Shown: piece after piece, positions 9,814-19,175 of the stretch | How the letters are laid out: each line of letters opens with the position of its first letter | How positions within the stretch are numbered: the stretch's first letter is position 1 | From: Haloarchaeobius salinus | GTDB lineage: Archaea > Halobacteriota > Halobacteria > Halobacteriales > Natrialbaceae | DNA length: 64,000 bases | Reading direction: 5' to 3' | Assembly (NCBI RefSeq): GCF_024464185.1 | Contig: NZ_JANHAU010000001.1 | Span: forward strand, 1,054,001 to 1,118,000 | Made by a program: the position numbers and the translations under genes | The notes under the pieces: generated by a model | The model's database searches: none | The model's input: the letters and a program-made list of their open reading frames with translations, nothing else | Told to the model about the DNA's origin: nothing

Positions 9814-10521
9814 ATGGCAGACGAACCACAGGAGATCGAAGACATCAGTGGTGTCGGCGAGTCCAAGGCCGAGGCGCTCCGCGCCGCCGGCTACGAGACC
9901 GTCGAGGACGTGAAGGCCGCGTCGCAGTCCGAGCTCTCGGACGTCGAGGGCGTCGGGAACGCGCTCGCCGCCCGTATCAAGGCAGACGTCGGTGACCTCG
10001 AAGTCAGCGAGGACACCGAGGCCGAGATCGAGGGCGACGAGGACGAGGAAGAAGAGCCCGAGGAGGACGTGGAGACCGAACTCCAGCCCCGCGGGCTCGC
10101 GGACAAGACGCCCGAGCTCTCCGAGGAGCACGAGCGTCTCCTCAAGCAGCGACGGACGGTCGGCAAGCCGCAGTTCAAGCGGCAGGACTACCACAAGAAA
10201 AAGCGCACGCCCGAGTCGTGGCGGCGCCCCACCGGCGGCCTCTCGAAGCAGCGACGCGGCATCAAGGGCAAGGGCCCGAAGGTCGAGGCCGGCTTCCGGA
10301 CCCCGACGGCGGTGCGCGGCAAGCACCCCTCGGGCTTCGAGGAGGTCTACGTGCACAACGTGGACGACCTCGAGGGCGTCGACGGCGACACGGAAGCGGT
10401 CCGCATCGCCTCCAAGGTCGGCGCTCGCAAGCGCGAGCGCATCGAGGAGCGTGCGGAGGAGCAGGGGGTTCGCGTACTGAACCCGACCTACATCGAAGTC
10501 GAGGTGGATTCGGATGACTGA
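9814..10521 (+). CDS. rpl32e: Large ribosomal subunit protein eL32 with N-terminal helix-hairpin-helix domain
   Basis: 235 residues. Residues 1-60 form a helix-hairpin-helix-like domain ([20 protein letters not shown], then [14 protein letters not shown]), followed by an acidic linker. The eL32 core starts at about residue 115 ([20 protein letters not shown]) and ends with [20 protein letters not shown]. The extra N-terminal domain is known from haloarchaeal L32e and is absent from shorter homologues. It overlaps rpl19e by 8 bp. Confidence 0.95.
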   Translation: MADEPQEIEDISGVGESKAEALRAAGYETVEDVKAASQSELSDVEGVGNALAARIKADVGDLEVSEDTEAEIEGDEDEEEEPEEDVETELQPRGLADKTPELSEEHERLLKQRRTVGKPQFKRQDYHKKKRTPESWRRPTGGLSKQRRGIKGKGPKVEAGFRTPTAVRGKHPSGFEEVYVHNVDDLEGVDGDTEAVRIASKVGARKRERIEERAEEQGVRVLNPTYIEVEVDSDD

Positions 10522-10963
10522 TCTGTCCGCCCAGCGACGACTGGCCGCCGACGTCCTCGACTGCGGGAAGAACCGCGTCTGGTTCGACCCGGACGCGCAG
10601 TCCGACATCTCGGAGGCGATCACCCGCGAGGACATCCGCGAGCTGGTCAACGAGGGTACGATTCGAGCCGAGGAGAAGCGCGGTAACTCCAAGGGTCGCT
10701 CCCGCGAGCGGAAGGCCAAGCGCGCCTACGGGCACCAGAAGGGGCCCGGCAAGCGCCGCGGCAAGAAGGGGGGGCGCTCCGACCCGAAGAAGGAGTGGCA
10801 GAACCGCATCAGAGCGCAGCGAAAGAAGCTCCACGAGCTCCGTGCTGAGGGCGAGATCGATCGCACCCAGTACCGCGAGCTCTACAACAAGGCCCGCGGC
10901 GGCGAGTTCCGGAGCGTCCAGTACCTGCTGAACTACATCGACAACAACTACGGTGACCAATAA
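10514..10963 (+). CDS. rpl19e: Large ribosomal subunit protein eL19
   Basis: 149 residues, archaeal and eukaryotic family. It begins [20 protein letters not shown], has the basic middle ([15 protein letters not shown]) and the helical end with [20 protein letters not shown]. It makes an intersubunit bridge. It overlaps both neighbours, 8 bp with rpl32e and 1 bp with rpl18. Confidence 0.97.
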   Translation: MTDLSAQRRLAADVLDCGKNRVWFDPDAQSDISEAITREDIRELVNEGTIRAEEKRGNSKGRSRERKAKRAYGHQKGPGKRRGKKGGRSDPKKEWQNRIRAQRKKLHELRAEGEIDRTQYRELYNKARGGEFRSVQYLLNYIDNNYGDQ

Positions 10964-11514
10964 TGGCGACAGGACCACGATACAAGGTTCCGATGCGTCG
11001 TCGCCGCGAGGTCCGGACGGACTACCATCAGAGGTTGCGCCTGCTGAAATCCGGCAAGCCACGGCTCGTCGCTCGAAAGAGCAACAAGCACGCCACGGCG
11101 CAGCTGATAGTCCCCGGTACCCAGGGCGACGAGACACTCGCGAGTGCGACCTCCGAGGACCTGGCCGACTTCGGCTGGGAGGCACCCACGGGCAACCTGC
11201 CCGCGGCGTACCTGACCGGACTCCTCGCAGGCAAGCGCGCACTCGACGCAGGCGTCGAGGAAGCGGTGCTCGACATCGGCCTCAACACGGCGACACCCGG
11301 TTCGAAGGTGTTCGCGGTGCAGGAGGGCGCGATCGACGCCGGTCTCGACATCCCGCACAACGACGACGTGCTGGCCGAGTGGCCACGGAACCGCGGCGAG
11401 CACATCGCCGAGTACGCTGAGCAACTCGACGAGCCGCTCTACAGCGGTGACTTCGACGCAACGGACCTTCCCGAGCACTTCGACGAAGTGCGCGAGACCC
11501 TGATGGAGCGATAA
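10963..11514 (+). CDS. rpl18: Large ribosomal subunit protein uL18
   Basis: 183 residues, 5S rRNA-binding. Hallmarks are [40 protein letters not shown] and [20 protein letters not shown]. The length with C-terminal extension is normal for archaea. Confidence 0.97.
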   Translation: MATGPRYKVPMRRRREVRTDYHQRLRLLKSGKPRLVARKSNKHATAQLIVPGTQGDETLASATSEDLADFGWEAPTGNLPAAYLTGLLAGKRALDAGVEEAVLDIGLNTATPGSKVFAVQEGAIDAGLDIPHNDDVLAEWPRNRGEHIAEYAEQLDEPLYSGDFDATDLPEHFDEVRETLMER

Positions 11515-11515
11515 C

Positions 11516-12160
11516 ATGAGCGGCAACAACTACAACGACGGCTGGGAACCCGTCACACGGCTCGGAAAGAAGGTACAGGAGGGCGAGATCGACTCGATGG
11601 AGGCAGCCCTCAACTCCGGTCTCCCGCTGAAGGAGCCGGAGGTAACTGACCAGCTCCTGCCGGGGCTGGAGGACGAGGTGCTGGACATCAACATGGTCCA
11701 GCGGATGACCGACTCCGGTCGGCGGGTGAAGTTCCGCTGCGTCGTCGCCATCGGCAACCGCGACGGCTACGTCGGCTACGCCGAGGGGCGTGACGACCAG
11801 GTCGGGGCCGCCATCCAGAAGGCCATCGGCATCGCCAAGCTGAACATCATCGACGTGCCCCGTGGCTCGGGCTCCTGGGAGGACCGGAGTACGAAGCCGC
11901 ACTCGCTGACCCACCGGACGACCGGGAAGGCGGGCTCCGTCGAGGTCGAACTCATCCCCGCCCCGCTCGGGCTGGGGCTCGCGGCATCCGACACCGTCCG
12001 CAAGGTGCTGGAGCTCGCGGGCATCGAGGACGCCTGGACCAAGAGCTACGGCAACACGCGCACAACGGTCAACTTCGCGAAGGCGACGTTCAACGCGCTG
12101 GAGAACGCCTCGCAGTCCCGTCGCGCGCGTCTCCAGTCCGCCGAGGAGGTGGCCGAGTGA
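11516..12160 (+). CDS. rps5: Small ribosomal subunit protein uS5
   Basis: 214 residues. The double-stranded RNA-binding domain ([20 protein letters not shown], then [20 protein letters not shown]) is followed by the S5 C-terminal domain ([20 protein letters not shown]). It acts in decoding fidelity at the mRNA entry. One base separates it from rpl18, and it shares one base with rpl30. Confidence 0.97.
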   Translation: MSGNNYNDGWEPVTRLGKKVQEGEIDSMEAALNSGLPLKEPEVTDQLLPGLEDEVLDINMVQRMTDSGRRVKFRCVVAIGNRDGYVGYAEGRDDQVGAAIQKAIGIAKLNIIDVPRGSGSWEDRSTKPHSLTHRTTGKAGSVEVELIPAPLGLGLAASDTVRKVLELAGIEDAWTKSYGNTRTTVNFAKATFNALENASQSRRARLQSAEEVAE

Positions 12161-12624
12161 TGCAGGCAGTCGTCCAGCTCCGCGGCGAGGTCGACCGCTC
12201 CGGTGCCGTCGACGACACGCTGTCGATGCTCAACATCGAGCGCGTGAACCACGCGACGCTGGTGCCGGAGACCGACAGCTACCGCGGCATGCTCACGAAG
12301 GTCAACGACTACGTCGCGATGGGCGAGCCAAGCCAGGACGTCCTGGCAACCGTGCTCGCAAAGCGCGCCGAGGTCGAGGAAAGCGGCGAGGCCCTCACTG
12401 ACGAGTGGGTCGCCGAGGAGACAGACTACGGTAGCATCGACGAGCTCGCCGAGGCGCTGCTGGCCGAGGAGACGACCCTCACGGACGAGGGGCTCTCGCC
12501 GGTCCTGCGCCTGCACCCCCCGCGCAAGGGGCACGACGGCATCAAGCACCCGACCAAGGAGGGTGGCGAGCTCGGCAAGCACACGACCGAGGAGATCGAC
12601 ACGCTCCTCGAGGCAATGCGATAA
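12160..12624 (+). CDS. rpl30: Large ribosomal subunit protein uL30
   Basis: 154 residues, archaeal long form. It begins [20 protein letters not shown] and has SMLNIERVNHATLVPETDSY; the C-terminal part includes LHPPRKGHDGIKHPTKEGGE. The ATG at 12160 overlaps the rps5 TGA. An in-frame GTG one codon earlier is possible but less likely. Confidence 0.96.
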   Translation: MQAVVQLRGEVDRSGAVDDTLSMLNIERVNHATLVPETDSYRGMLTKVNDYVAMGEPSQDVLATVLAKRAEVEESGEALTDEWVAEETDYGSIDELAEALLAEETTLTDEGLSPVLRLHPPRKGHDGIKHPTKEGGELGKHTTEEIDTLLEAMR

Positions 12625-12626
12625 CA

Positions 12627-13115
12627 ATGACGAGCAAGAAACGACGCCAGCGCGGCTCGCGCACGCACGGTGGCGGCACCCACAAGAACCGTCGTGGGGC
12701 CGGTAACCGTGGCGGCCGTGGCCGTGCTGGCCGCGACAAGCACGAGTTCCACAACTACGAACCGCTCGGCAAGCACGGGTTCAAGCGCCCGCAGGACATC
12801 CAGGACGACGTCGTCGAGATCAACGTCCAGAAGCTCGACGAGGACGCGGTCCTCTACGCGGCCGAGGACCTCGCCGAACAGGACGGTGACACGTACGTCA
12901 TCGACGCCCGCGACGTGGTCGACGGTGGCTACGACGCCGACGTCGTGAAGGTGCTTGGCGGCGGGCAGGTCCGCAACGAGCTGGCCGTCACCGCCGACGC
13001 CTTCAGCGCGAGCGCCCGCGGCCTCATCGAGGAGGCCGGCGGCGAGGCCGTCCTCTCCGAGCGGGCAGAGAGCGCCGAGGAGGACGACGCCGACGAAGAC
13101 GCGGCCGAGGAGTAA
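12627..13115 (+). CDS. rpl15: Large ribosomal subunit protein uL15
   Basis: 162 residues. The basic glycine-rich N-terminus (RRQRGSRTHGGGTHKNRRGA) and the C-terminal globular part (VKVLGGGQVRNELAVTADAF) are typical of archaeal uL15. The last ~20 residues are an acidic tail. It is the last gene of the continuous cluster; a 261 bp spacer follows. Confidence 0.96.
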   Translation: MTSKKRRQRGSRTHGGGTHKNRRGAGNRGGRGRAGRDKHEFHNYEPLGKHGFKRPQDIQDDVVEINVQKLDEDAVLYAAEDLAEQDGDTYVIDARDVVDGGYDADVVKVLGGGQVRNELAVTADAFSASARGLIEEAGGEAVLSERAESAEEDDADEDAAEE

Positions 13116-13376
13116 TCCGCCGCCGCCGTCTGACGCCCTTCTGCGGTTCTCTCGACTCCCGAAGAGTAGCTACCCGCCCGACCAGCGGGCCGGTCGTGGC
13201 GACGCTGACGGTTCGACCCCACTTGTTGCCGTCGGGGGCGGAATGTCGGGCTCCGTCACGAAGTGCATCTCCCGCACGGACCCGGTCTCTCAGTCGATTT
13301 CGACACGTACGCGCTCGTTCACTCGGCGCGGGCAAAGCGAAGTACATACAAGCATCCGTCCGGTTTGTCCCCGTAT

Positions 13377-14861
13377 ATGGGTTGGAAAGAAGCCGCCGAA
13401 CCGGTCCTTACCCGGATGCCCTCGGTCCAGCGACCGGAGGGCCACGTCCCGTTCAAGCGGAAGCTGGGCTGGACTGGCGGCATACTGGTGCTGTACTTCT
13501 TCCTCACGACGATCACCGTCTACGGGACGGCGGAGGTCGGAGCCGCAGGCGGAGCCGACGCGTTCGGACAGTTCCGGTCGATCCTGGCCGGTGCCAACCG
13601 CTCGATACTGCACCTGGGCATCGGGCCGATCGTCACGGCGTCGATCGTCCTGCAGCTGCTCGGCGGGGCGAACCTCCTCGGACTCGACACGGACGACCCC
13701 CGTGACCAGATCCTCTATCAGGGCCTGCAGAAGGTGCTGGTGCTGGTGATGACCGCGCTGACCGCCATCCCGATGGTGTTCCTCTCGGCCGGCATCCTCC
13801 CGGTCGCACCCGGTGCGCAGGAGACCCTGGCCGGCTTCGTCGGCGTCGGTAACGCCACGATGGCTACCCGATGGCTCATCTTCGCCCAGATCTTCATCGG
13901 CGGCGTCCTCATCCTGTTCATGGACGAGATCGTGAGCAAGTGGGGCGTCGGCTCCGGTATCGGGCTGTTCATCATCGCCGGCGTGAGCCAGCGCCTCGTC
14001 ACCGGGTTCATCGCGGTGTTCCGCGACTGGTTCAGCATCGCCACCGGGGCCACGGACATCAACGTCTTCACCCAGTCGGGCCTCGCCGACCTGCTGCTCA
14101 ATCAGGGCCACATCGTCGCGCTCATCACGACGCTGCTGATCTTCGCCATCGTCGTCTACGCGGAGAGCGTCCGCGTCGAGATCCCCCTGAGCCACGCCCG
14201 CGTCAAGGGTGCACGCGGTCGATTCCCCGTGAAGCTCATCTACGCGAGCGTCCTGCCGATGATCCTCGTCCGCGCGCTGCAGGCGAACATCGGGTTCCTC
14301 GGCCGCGGCATCAACAGTATGACGAACGCGCCGACCTGGCTCGTCCAGTACAACAACAACGGCCAGCCCATCGGCGGCCTGTTCTACTACCTCGCGCCCA
14401 TCCAGACGCCCGGCGACTGGATGTGGTGGGGCACCGGCACCGCGAGCTCCGTCGCCGCACAGGACGGCGTCATCCACGTCATCACCCGCGTCGGCGTCGA
14501 CCTCACGTTCATGATCCTCGGCGGTGCACTGTTCGCCATCTTCTGGGTCGAGACGACCGACATGGGCCCGAAGTCGACGGCGAAACAGATCCAGAACTCC
14601 GGGATGCAGATCCCCGGCTTCCGTCAGAACGTCGGCGTCATCGAGAAGGTCATGGAGCGCTACATCCCGCAGGTGACCGTCATCGGCGGCGCGCTCGTCG
14701 GACTGCTCGCCGTCATGGCGAACATGCTCGGCACCGTCGGGAGCGTTACGGGGACGGGCCTGCTGCTCACCGTCTCCATCACGTACAAGCTGTACGAGGA
14801 GATCGCCGAGGAGCAGCTCATGGAGATGCACCCGATGATGCGCCAGATGTTCGGGAACTAG
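13377..14861 (+). CDS. secY: Protein translocase channel subunit SecY (Sec61 alpha)
   Basis: 494 residues, polytopic inner-membrane protein forming the Sec channel. It begins MGWKEAAEPVLTRMPSVQRP, and hydrophobic helices are spread along the whole length, as expected for ten transmembrane segments. The cytosolic loop motif RVEIPLSHARVKGARGRFPV and the MRQMFGN end are typical of archaeal SecY. The start at 13377 is preceded about 30 bp upstream by AGTACATACA, a weak TATA-like box, so secY probably has its own promoter despite its place at the end of the r-protein cluster. Confidence 0.96.
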   Translation: MGWKEAAEPVLTRMPSVQRPEGHVPFKRKLGWTGGILVLYFFLTTITVYGTAEVGAAGGADAFGQFRSILAGANRSILHLGIGPIVTASIVLQLLGGANLLGLDTDDPRDQILYQGLQKVLVLVMTALTAIPMVFLSAGILPVAPGAQETLAGFVGVGNATMATRWLIFAQIFIGGVLILFMDEIVSKWGVGSGIGLFIIAGVSQRLVTGFIAVFRDWFSIATGATDINVFTQSGLADLLLNQGHIVALITTLLIFAIVVYAESVRVEIPLSHARVKGARGRFPVKLIYASVLPMILVRALQANIGFLGRGINSMTNAPTWLVQYNNNGQPIGGLFYYLAPIQTPGDWMWWGTGTASSVAAQDGVIHVITRVGVDLTFMILGGALFAIFWVETTDMGPKSTAKQIQNSGMQIPGFRQNVGVIEKVMERYIPQVTVIGGALVGLLAVMANMLGTVGSVTGTGLLLTVSITYKLYEEIAEEQLMEMHPMMRQMFGN

Positions 14862-14921
14862 GCGCTCAGGTACTTCGTTTCGATTCTCGTCTCGTGTCAT
14901 CCGACGCTGCCCAGCGACGTC

Positions 14922-15638
14922 TCAGTCGGCGAACGACCGCGCGAGGTGGAACAGCGGCTCGATGTCGGCTCTCGTGTAGTCCGCGAGCAGGCGCTCCAGC
15001 TCGGCGAACTCGCGGGTGTCGGTGCGTCCCTCGACGAGCTGGGCGACGTACGCCTCACCGAGCACCTTGCCGATGTGGACGTTCGTCACCGTCGGCCCGT
15101 CGATGACCGGGTGGTTCGCGACCGGGCCGATGTCGTAGTCGGCGTAGTGGGTGGGTTCGACGGGTATCCCCTCCCAGCGGCAGACGTCCTCGAGTGCGAC
15201 CGTGGTACGCCAGGATTCGAGTCGCTCGGCGTAGGCGTCGACCGCGAGCGGGTTCAGGTCGACGTGGTGCTCGAACAGGGAGTCGAGGCGGCCGCTCGCC
15301 TCGGGCCACGTCCCGTGCTCGACGGCCCGTTCCGCCCAGCCGCCGAGGTGGATCGCGTCGAACCGGTTGCCGTTGTGGGTGAGCACCCCGTCTGCCTCGC
15401 GCCCGCGACACCAGTCGTCCACCCGCCTCAGGAGGTCGGTCGTGGCCTCGACGCTCCAGCCGCCGTCCCGGAAGCAGACGGCTGTCTCGACGGGTGCGTC
15501 GGGTGCGGGCTGATGACCGAGCCCGACCGCGACGAGTTCGAAGTAGTCCGTGTCCCGGAAGTCCGAGCCCTCGGGCGACCGGTTGGGGCTCGCCGTCTCG
15601 ATGTCGATGGCGAGGAGACCGTCGGGGATGGTGGGCAT
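14922..15638 (-). CDS. RNase H-fold 3'-5' exonuclease-like protein
   Basis: 238 residues. The N-terminal DGLLAIDIETASPN carries the Asp-Glu pair of the DnaQ/RNase H-like exonuclease motif I. GVLTHNGNRFDAIHLGGWAE near the middle looks like motif II (N-x3-FD), and ALEDVCRWEGIPVEPTHYAD resembles the region before motif III. The start at 15638 (MPTIPDGLL) excludes an upstream extension through tRNA-like sequence. It is convergent with secY. It probably acts on nucleic acid; the substrate is unknown. Confidence 0.75.
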   Translation of the reverse strand: MPTIPDGLLAIDIETASPNRSPEGSDFRDTDYFELVAVGLGHQPAPDAPVETAVCFRDGGWSVEATTDLLRRVDDWCRGREADGVLTHNGNRFDAIHLGGWAERAVEHGTWPEASGRLDSLFEHHVDLNPLAVDAYAERLESWRTTVALEDVCRWEGIPVEPTHYADYDIGPVANHPVIDGPTVTNVHIGKVLGEAYVAQLVEGRTDTREFAELERLLADYTRADIEPLFHLARSFAD

Positions 15639-15696
15639 TGCTGTCTTCGTTTGCCGGCCTCCGATATGAACGTGTGGTCGGGTGCAGTGGAGTGTC

Positions 15697-15748
15697 GGGA
15701 TCCGAACCACGGTCGCTCCACTTCGTCCTGCTCTCTGGTTCGAATCCC
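15697..15748. repeat. Inverted pair of tRNA T-arm-like sequences
   Basis: GGGATCCGAACC at 15697-15708 and GGTTCGAATCCC at 15737-15748 are inverted copies with one mismatch. Both match the T-loop consensus of tRNAs, but their flanks do not form a T-stem or acceptor, so neither is a functional tRNA. tRNA-Glu lies 62 bp further on. They may be remnants of tRNA-targeted integration. Confidence 0.4.
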
Positions 15749-15809
15749 CTCCTCCGCATCTCGACAGCAAACACGGTTCGCTGTCGCTCGTCGGTCTGCC
15801 GTCGGAAAA

Positions 15810-15884
15810 TGCTCCGTCAGGGATTCGAACCCTGGTCCTTGCCGTGAGAGGGCAAGATGATTGGCCGGACTACACCAACGGAGC
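15810..15884 (-). tRNA. tRNA-Glu (anticodon CTC)
   Basis: 75 nt cloverleaf on the minus strand: acceptor GCTCCGT pairs with ACGGAGC, discriminator A at 15810. The anticodon stem CTTGCC/GGCAAG encloses loop CTCTCAC with anticodon CTC. The T-arm CCAGGGTTCGAATCCCTGA is canonical. AT-rich TTTTAATTATACC lies about 35-45 bp upstream. Confidence 0.97.
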
Positions 15885-15959
15885 GGTGCGGTTCTTCGCA
15901 TCAAGTCGTTTCGTCGGTATAATTAAAACCCTTGCGTTTCAGCATCGCCGTGGGGCGGT

Positions 15960-17216
15960 TTACCGTCCGTCGTCCTGCTCGTCGTCGAACGGCGAGCCGA
16001 CGGCGTCGGGTTCGTGGCCGGCGAGGCTGACGATGTTCTCGCGGCCGACGCGGAGCTTGCTGATGCTGCCGTCGTCCTCCATGTCCGAGAGCAGCATGCT
16101 GACCTTGGACTTCGACCAGTCTGTCTCGTCGACGATGTTGGACTGGCGCATCCGGCCGCCGTTCTCCTCGAGGAGGTCGACGACGCGGTCCTCGTCGGTG
16201 AGCAGCTCCTCGTCCGGGACGCTGGGTTCGACTGCTGGGCTCTCGGTCGCCGCGGCACCGCCGTCGCCGCCGTCGGACGGACTGTCGGTCGCTGCCGTGC
16301 CGGTGTCGTCGTCCTCGCTGCGGCGGCTGAACCAGACGACCGCGCCGGCGAGGCCGACGAGGACGAGCCCGAGCATGATGGGGAGCATCGGGAGCGAGCC
16401 GTCGGAACCGCCCCCTTCGGGCGACGTGGCGGTCGAGTCGCCCGGCCCCGACGTGGTGGTCTCGGTCGCTGTGGTGCCGCCGCCACCGCCGTCCGTGTTC
16501 GTCGTGGTCGCCGAGGTCGTCGGGGTGGTCGAGGGGACGTAGACGACGCGCGGGCGCTGGTCGGAGAAGCTGCGCTCGCCCTGCCAGGTGACGGTGTCGC
16601 TCTCGGCTGGCGTGGGGGCGGAGAACTCGCCCGCCGGCGAGACGCTCTCGAACACGAGCCCGTCACCGGGGAGGAAGACGAGCGACTGCGCGGGGCCGAT
16701 GTAGAAGCCGCCCTCGAACACGTCCGCGACGACGACGCGGTCGTCGGCCGTCTGTGCGAACGCGGTCCACCGGAACGACATGGTGACGATGCCGACGTGG
16801 CCGTCGAAGCTGGGCTCCTCCGTGGCGCTCCGTTGGAAGCCGGTCGCGGTCATCTCTCGCCCGGTCTCGTTGCGGCCGAACGCGACGAGGTCGCGGGCGC
16901 GGCGCTCGAAGTTCGTGTACAGCTCGGTCTCGTTGGACTCGAACTCCGTCGCGAACTGCTGGAACTGCTCGCGCTCGCTCTCGTTCGAGAGCTGGCGCTC
17001 GTAGCGGATGGCAAAGCGCGCCGAGCCGTTCTCGAAGACGCGGATACGGAACTGTGTGCGGTCGAACTCCTGTGCACTGCCCAGCGTATCCGTCGAGTTT
17101 GGAGGGGTGTGGACCGACCCGTCCGGTCCGGGTGCCGCCGCTGTGGCACCACCGGCGAGCACGACCGCGCCCACCGCGAGCAGGACGAGCGCTCCGACAC
17201 CGAGTAGCCGACGCAT
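15960..17216 (-). CDS. Membrane-anchored protein with extracellular N-domain and cytoplasmic winged helix
   Basis: 418 residues. Residues 1-27 are a signal peptide (LLGVGALVLLAVGAVVLAGG). An extracytoplasmic domain follows to about 225, then a Thr/Gly/Ser-rich stalk and one transmembrane helix near residues 280-300 (LPMLPIMLGLVLVGLAGAVV, followed by the basic WFSRRSE). After an acidic linker, the last ~75 residues form a winged helix (DRVVDLLEENGGRMRQSNIV, then SKSKVSMLLSDMEDDGSISK). This matches haloarchaeal proteins with DUF7345 and DUF7343-type domains. The topology suggests a one-component sensor that binds DNA while in the membrane; ligand and targets are unknown. Confidence 0.75.
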   Translation of the reverse strand: MRRLLGVGALVLLAVGAVVLAGGATAAAPGPDGSVHTPPNSTDTLGSAQEFDRTQFRIRVFENGSARFAIRYERQLSNESEREQFQQFATEFESNETELYTNFERRARDLVAFGRNETGREMTATGFQRSATEEPSFDGHVGIVTMSFRWTAFAQTADDRVVVADVFEGGFYIGPAQSLVFLPGDGLVFESVSPAGEFSAPTPAESDTVTWQGERSFSDQRPRVVYVPSTTPTTSATTTNTDGGGGGTTATETTTSGPGDSTATSPEGGGSDGSLPMLPIMLGLVLVGLAGAVVWFSRRSEDDDTGTAATDSPSDGGDGGAAATESPAVEPSVPDEELLTDEDRVVDLLEENGGRMRQSNIVDETDWSKSKVSMLLSDMEDDGSISKLRVGRENIVSLAGHEPDAVGSPFDDEQDDGR

Positions 17217-17250
17217 TCGTCCCCCCTTACTCGGGGAGGGATTAAGAACG

Positions 17251-18423
17251 CTAGGTCCCGGGCTCGAACTGCCGCCCCCGGGTGACGACGGTCCCGACGT
17301 CCGACCAGACGTCGACCGAGGTCCGGGGATCGCCCGGGAGCAGCACCAGGTCGGCCGACGCCCCCGGCTCGACCCGCCCGGCGTCGACGCCGACGAGCTC
17401 CGCGGCGGTGTGCGTGGCGGCCTCGAACGCGCCTTCTGGCGTCATGCCGTACTCGACCATCAGCGCCAGCTCGCGGGGGATGTCGGCGAACGTGTTGAAC
17501 GGGGTGCCGGCGTCGGTGCCCATCGCGATGGTCACGTCTGCCGCCAGCGCGTGCTCGAACGCCTCCTCGAACGCGGCCTGTGCCTCCCTCGCCTTCTCGA
17601 CGGCGTAGTCGGGGATGGGCGCGTCGTCGGCGTTGTCGACGATGCCGGCGAGCGCGCTCGCGGTCGGCACCCAGTACGTGCCGGCTTCGGCCATCTCCTC
17701 GGCGGCCCTGGCGTCCATGAACGTCCCGTGCTCGATGCTGTCGATGCCTGCATCGACGGCGTTCCGGATGCCAGCCGTCCCGTGGGCGTGTGCGGCCGTC
17801 GGGACGCCCTTCGCGCTCGCGGTCTCGACGAGTGTCTCGAGTTCGTCGGGCGCGAGCTCCGGCGCGCCCGTGTTCGCGCCGGGCGTGAGCACGCCCCCGG
17901 TCGCCATGCACTTCACGACCGCCGCGCCGGCCTTGAGCTGCTCGCGGACGGCCTTGCGTACCTCGTCACGGCCGTCGGCCTCGCGACCGAACCAGTGGCC
18001 GTGCCCGCCGGTCATCACGACGTTACGACCGCAGGCCACGACACGCGGCCCGGCGGTGACGCCAGCCTCGACCGCCTGTGCGGCCTCGAGGGCGATGCCG
18101 TCGGGTGCGCCGAGGTCGCGGACGGTCGTGACGCCTGCAGCGAGCGCGTCGCGGAGGTTGCCCGCCGCGCGGTAGGTCAGCGACGCGGTCGACCGGTCGA
18201 CGTCGCTCGCCGGGTCGGGGCCGGCGTCCATCATCAGGTGGACGTGGGCGTCGACCAGCCCGGGCGCGACGTAGGAGCCGTCGGCGTGGATGGTGGTGTC
18301 CGCGTCCACCTCGGTGGCGGGTTCGACCCGGGTTATCTCGCCGTCGACGGCGACCACGTCCGCCTCGCGTGCGCCCTGACGGTCGACCACGGTCCCGTCG
18401 CGGACGACGAGCGTGTGGCTCAC
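17251..18423 (-). CDS. Metal-dependent amidohydrolase family protein
   Basis: 390 residues of the imidazolonepropionase/prolidase-like amidohydrolase group. The metal site HxH is in GLVDAHVHLMMDAG (about residues 58-70). Further family motifs are VVKCMATGGVLTPGAN, HAHGTAGIRNAVDAGI, DSIEHGTFMD and the C-terminal AMGTDAGTPFN with the catalytic Asp. It is a soluble cytoplasmic hydrolase acting on a cyclic amide or dipeptide-like bond; the substrate cannot be assigned. Its start overlaps the end of the next upstream gene by 4 bp, so the two are probably co-transcribed. Confidence 0.85.
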   Translation of the reverse strand: MSHTLVVRDGTVVDRQGAREADVVAVDGEITRVEPATEVDADTTIHADGSYVAPGLVDAHVHLMMDAGPDPASDVDRSTASLTYRAAGNLRDALAAGVTTVRDLGAPDGIALEAAQAVEAGVTAGPRVVACGRNVVMTGGHGHWFGREADGRDEVRKAVREQLKAGAAVVKCMATGGVLTPGANTGAPELAPDELETLVETASAKGVPTAAHAHGTAGIRNAVDAGIDSIEHGTFMDARAAEEMAEAGTYWVPTASALAGIVDNADDAPIPDYAVEKAREAQAAFEEAFEHALAADVTIAMGTDAGTPFNTFADIPRELALMVEYGMTPEGAFEAATHTAAELVGVDAGRVEPGASADLVLLPGDPRTSVDVWSDVGTVVTRGRQFEPGT

Positions 18424-18785
18424 GAGTCGTCCAGCTCCTCGGTCTTCGCGTCGGTCACGCGCTGCCGGACACGCGCCGCCGCGTCGCGTGCACCGTGCTT
18501 GCTCGCGTAGCCCTCGCCGCTGTCGGCGAGGATGCGGCCGTTGTCGGCGACCAGCCGCCAGCGGTACTCGCCCGCGTTGTCCCGGAACACCTCGAAGTGG
18601 GTGTCCTCGAACGACGGGATGGCGGCATCGGGTGCGCGCTCGCGGATGCGCCCGATGGCGTCGCGGGCACCCGACTTCGTGGTGTAGCCCTCGCCGCTGT
18701 CGCCGATTATCTCGCCGTTGCTGGCGACAAGCCGCCAGCGGTACTTCCCGGCACGGTCCTCGTACAGTTCGAACGTCGCGACCAT
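18420..18785 (-). CDS. HVO_2922-type protein with two DUF1508 repeats
   Basis: 121 residues made of two tandem ~50-residue YegP-like repeats. The first has FELYEDRAGKYRWRLVASNG and GYTTKSGARDAIGRIR; the second has FEVFRDNAGEYRWRLVADNG and GYASKHGARDAAARVR. This small beta-alpha family is widespread in haloarchaea and of unknown function. The ATG at 18785 (MVATFELYED) is chosen because a TTTTTTGTG box lies about 26 bp upstream, as for a leaderless transcript; a longer ORF from 18809 would include that box. Confidence 0.85.
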   Translation of the reverse strand: MVATFELYEDRAGKYRWRLVASNGEIIGDSGEGYTTKSGARDAIGRIRERAPDAAIPSFEDTHFEVFRDNAGEYRWRLVADNGRILADSGEGYASKHGARDAAARVRQRVTDAKTEELDDS

Positions 18786-19175
18786 ACCGACCGTTCGACG
18801 AGCGGTCACAAAAAACTGGACCCGTACGGGATGACGGGTCGCACGGGTAGTCCAGTCGACGCGTAGAGTGGTGGTGGATTGGCGTCGTTGTGGTGGTGGG
18901 GTGTGCCTCTGACCAGAGTTGCGATGGGGGGTTGGGTGGGGGGTCGTCCAGTCAGGGTGAATGGCAGCAGACGAACGGGAGATCCGGGTCTGCCGTCACA
19001 CCCTACCATCACGTAGGACCTACCCCTACATAAAATTACCGCAGAAAATCGCTATTGGTTATCAAAGCCCGCTGGGGTCGAGACCAATGGTCATGCACCC
19101 GTCGAATTGCCATTAGATAGAAATAAATGGAGCGAGCAAGTAGTAGATACAAATCGAAACCCGGAGCGTGTTACC
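18786..19175. other. Gene-free spacer with promoters and short inverted repeats
   Basis: 390 bp without a convincing ORF. GTAGGACCTAC at 19013-19023 is a palindrome flanked by further CCTAC copies. ATTGGT and ACCAAT form an inverted pair further on. AGATACAAATC, about 25 bp before the ATG at 19176, is the likely TATA box of the repressor-like gene. The half next to that gene is much richer in AT. Confidence 0.4.

Noticed and set aside
15660-15800. A second tRNA gene next to tRNA-Glu
   Set aside because: Only T-loop-like pieces are present; no acceptor, D-arm or anticodon arm can be paired.
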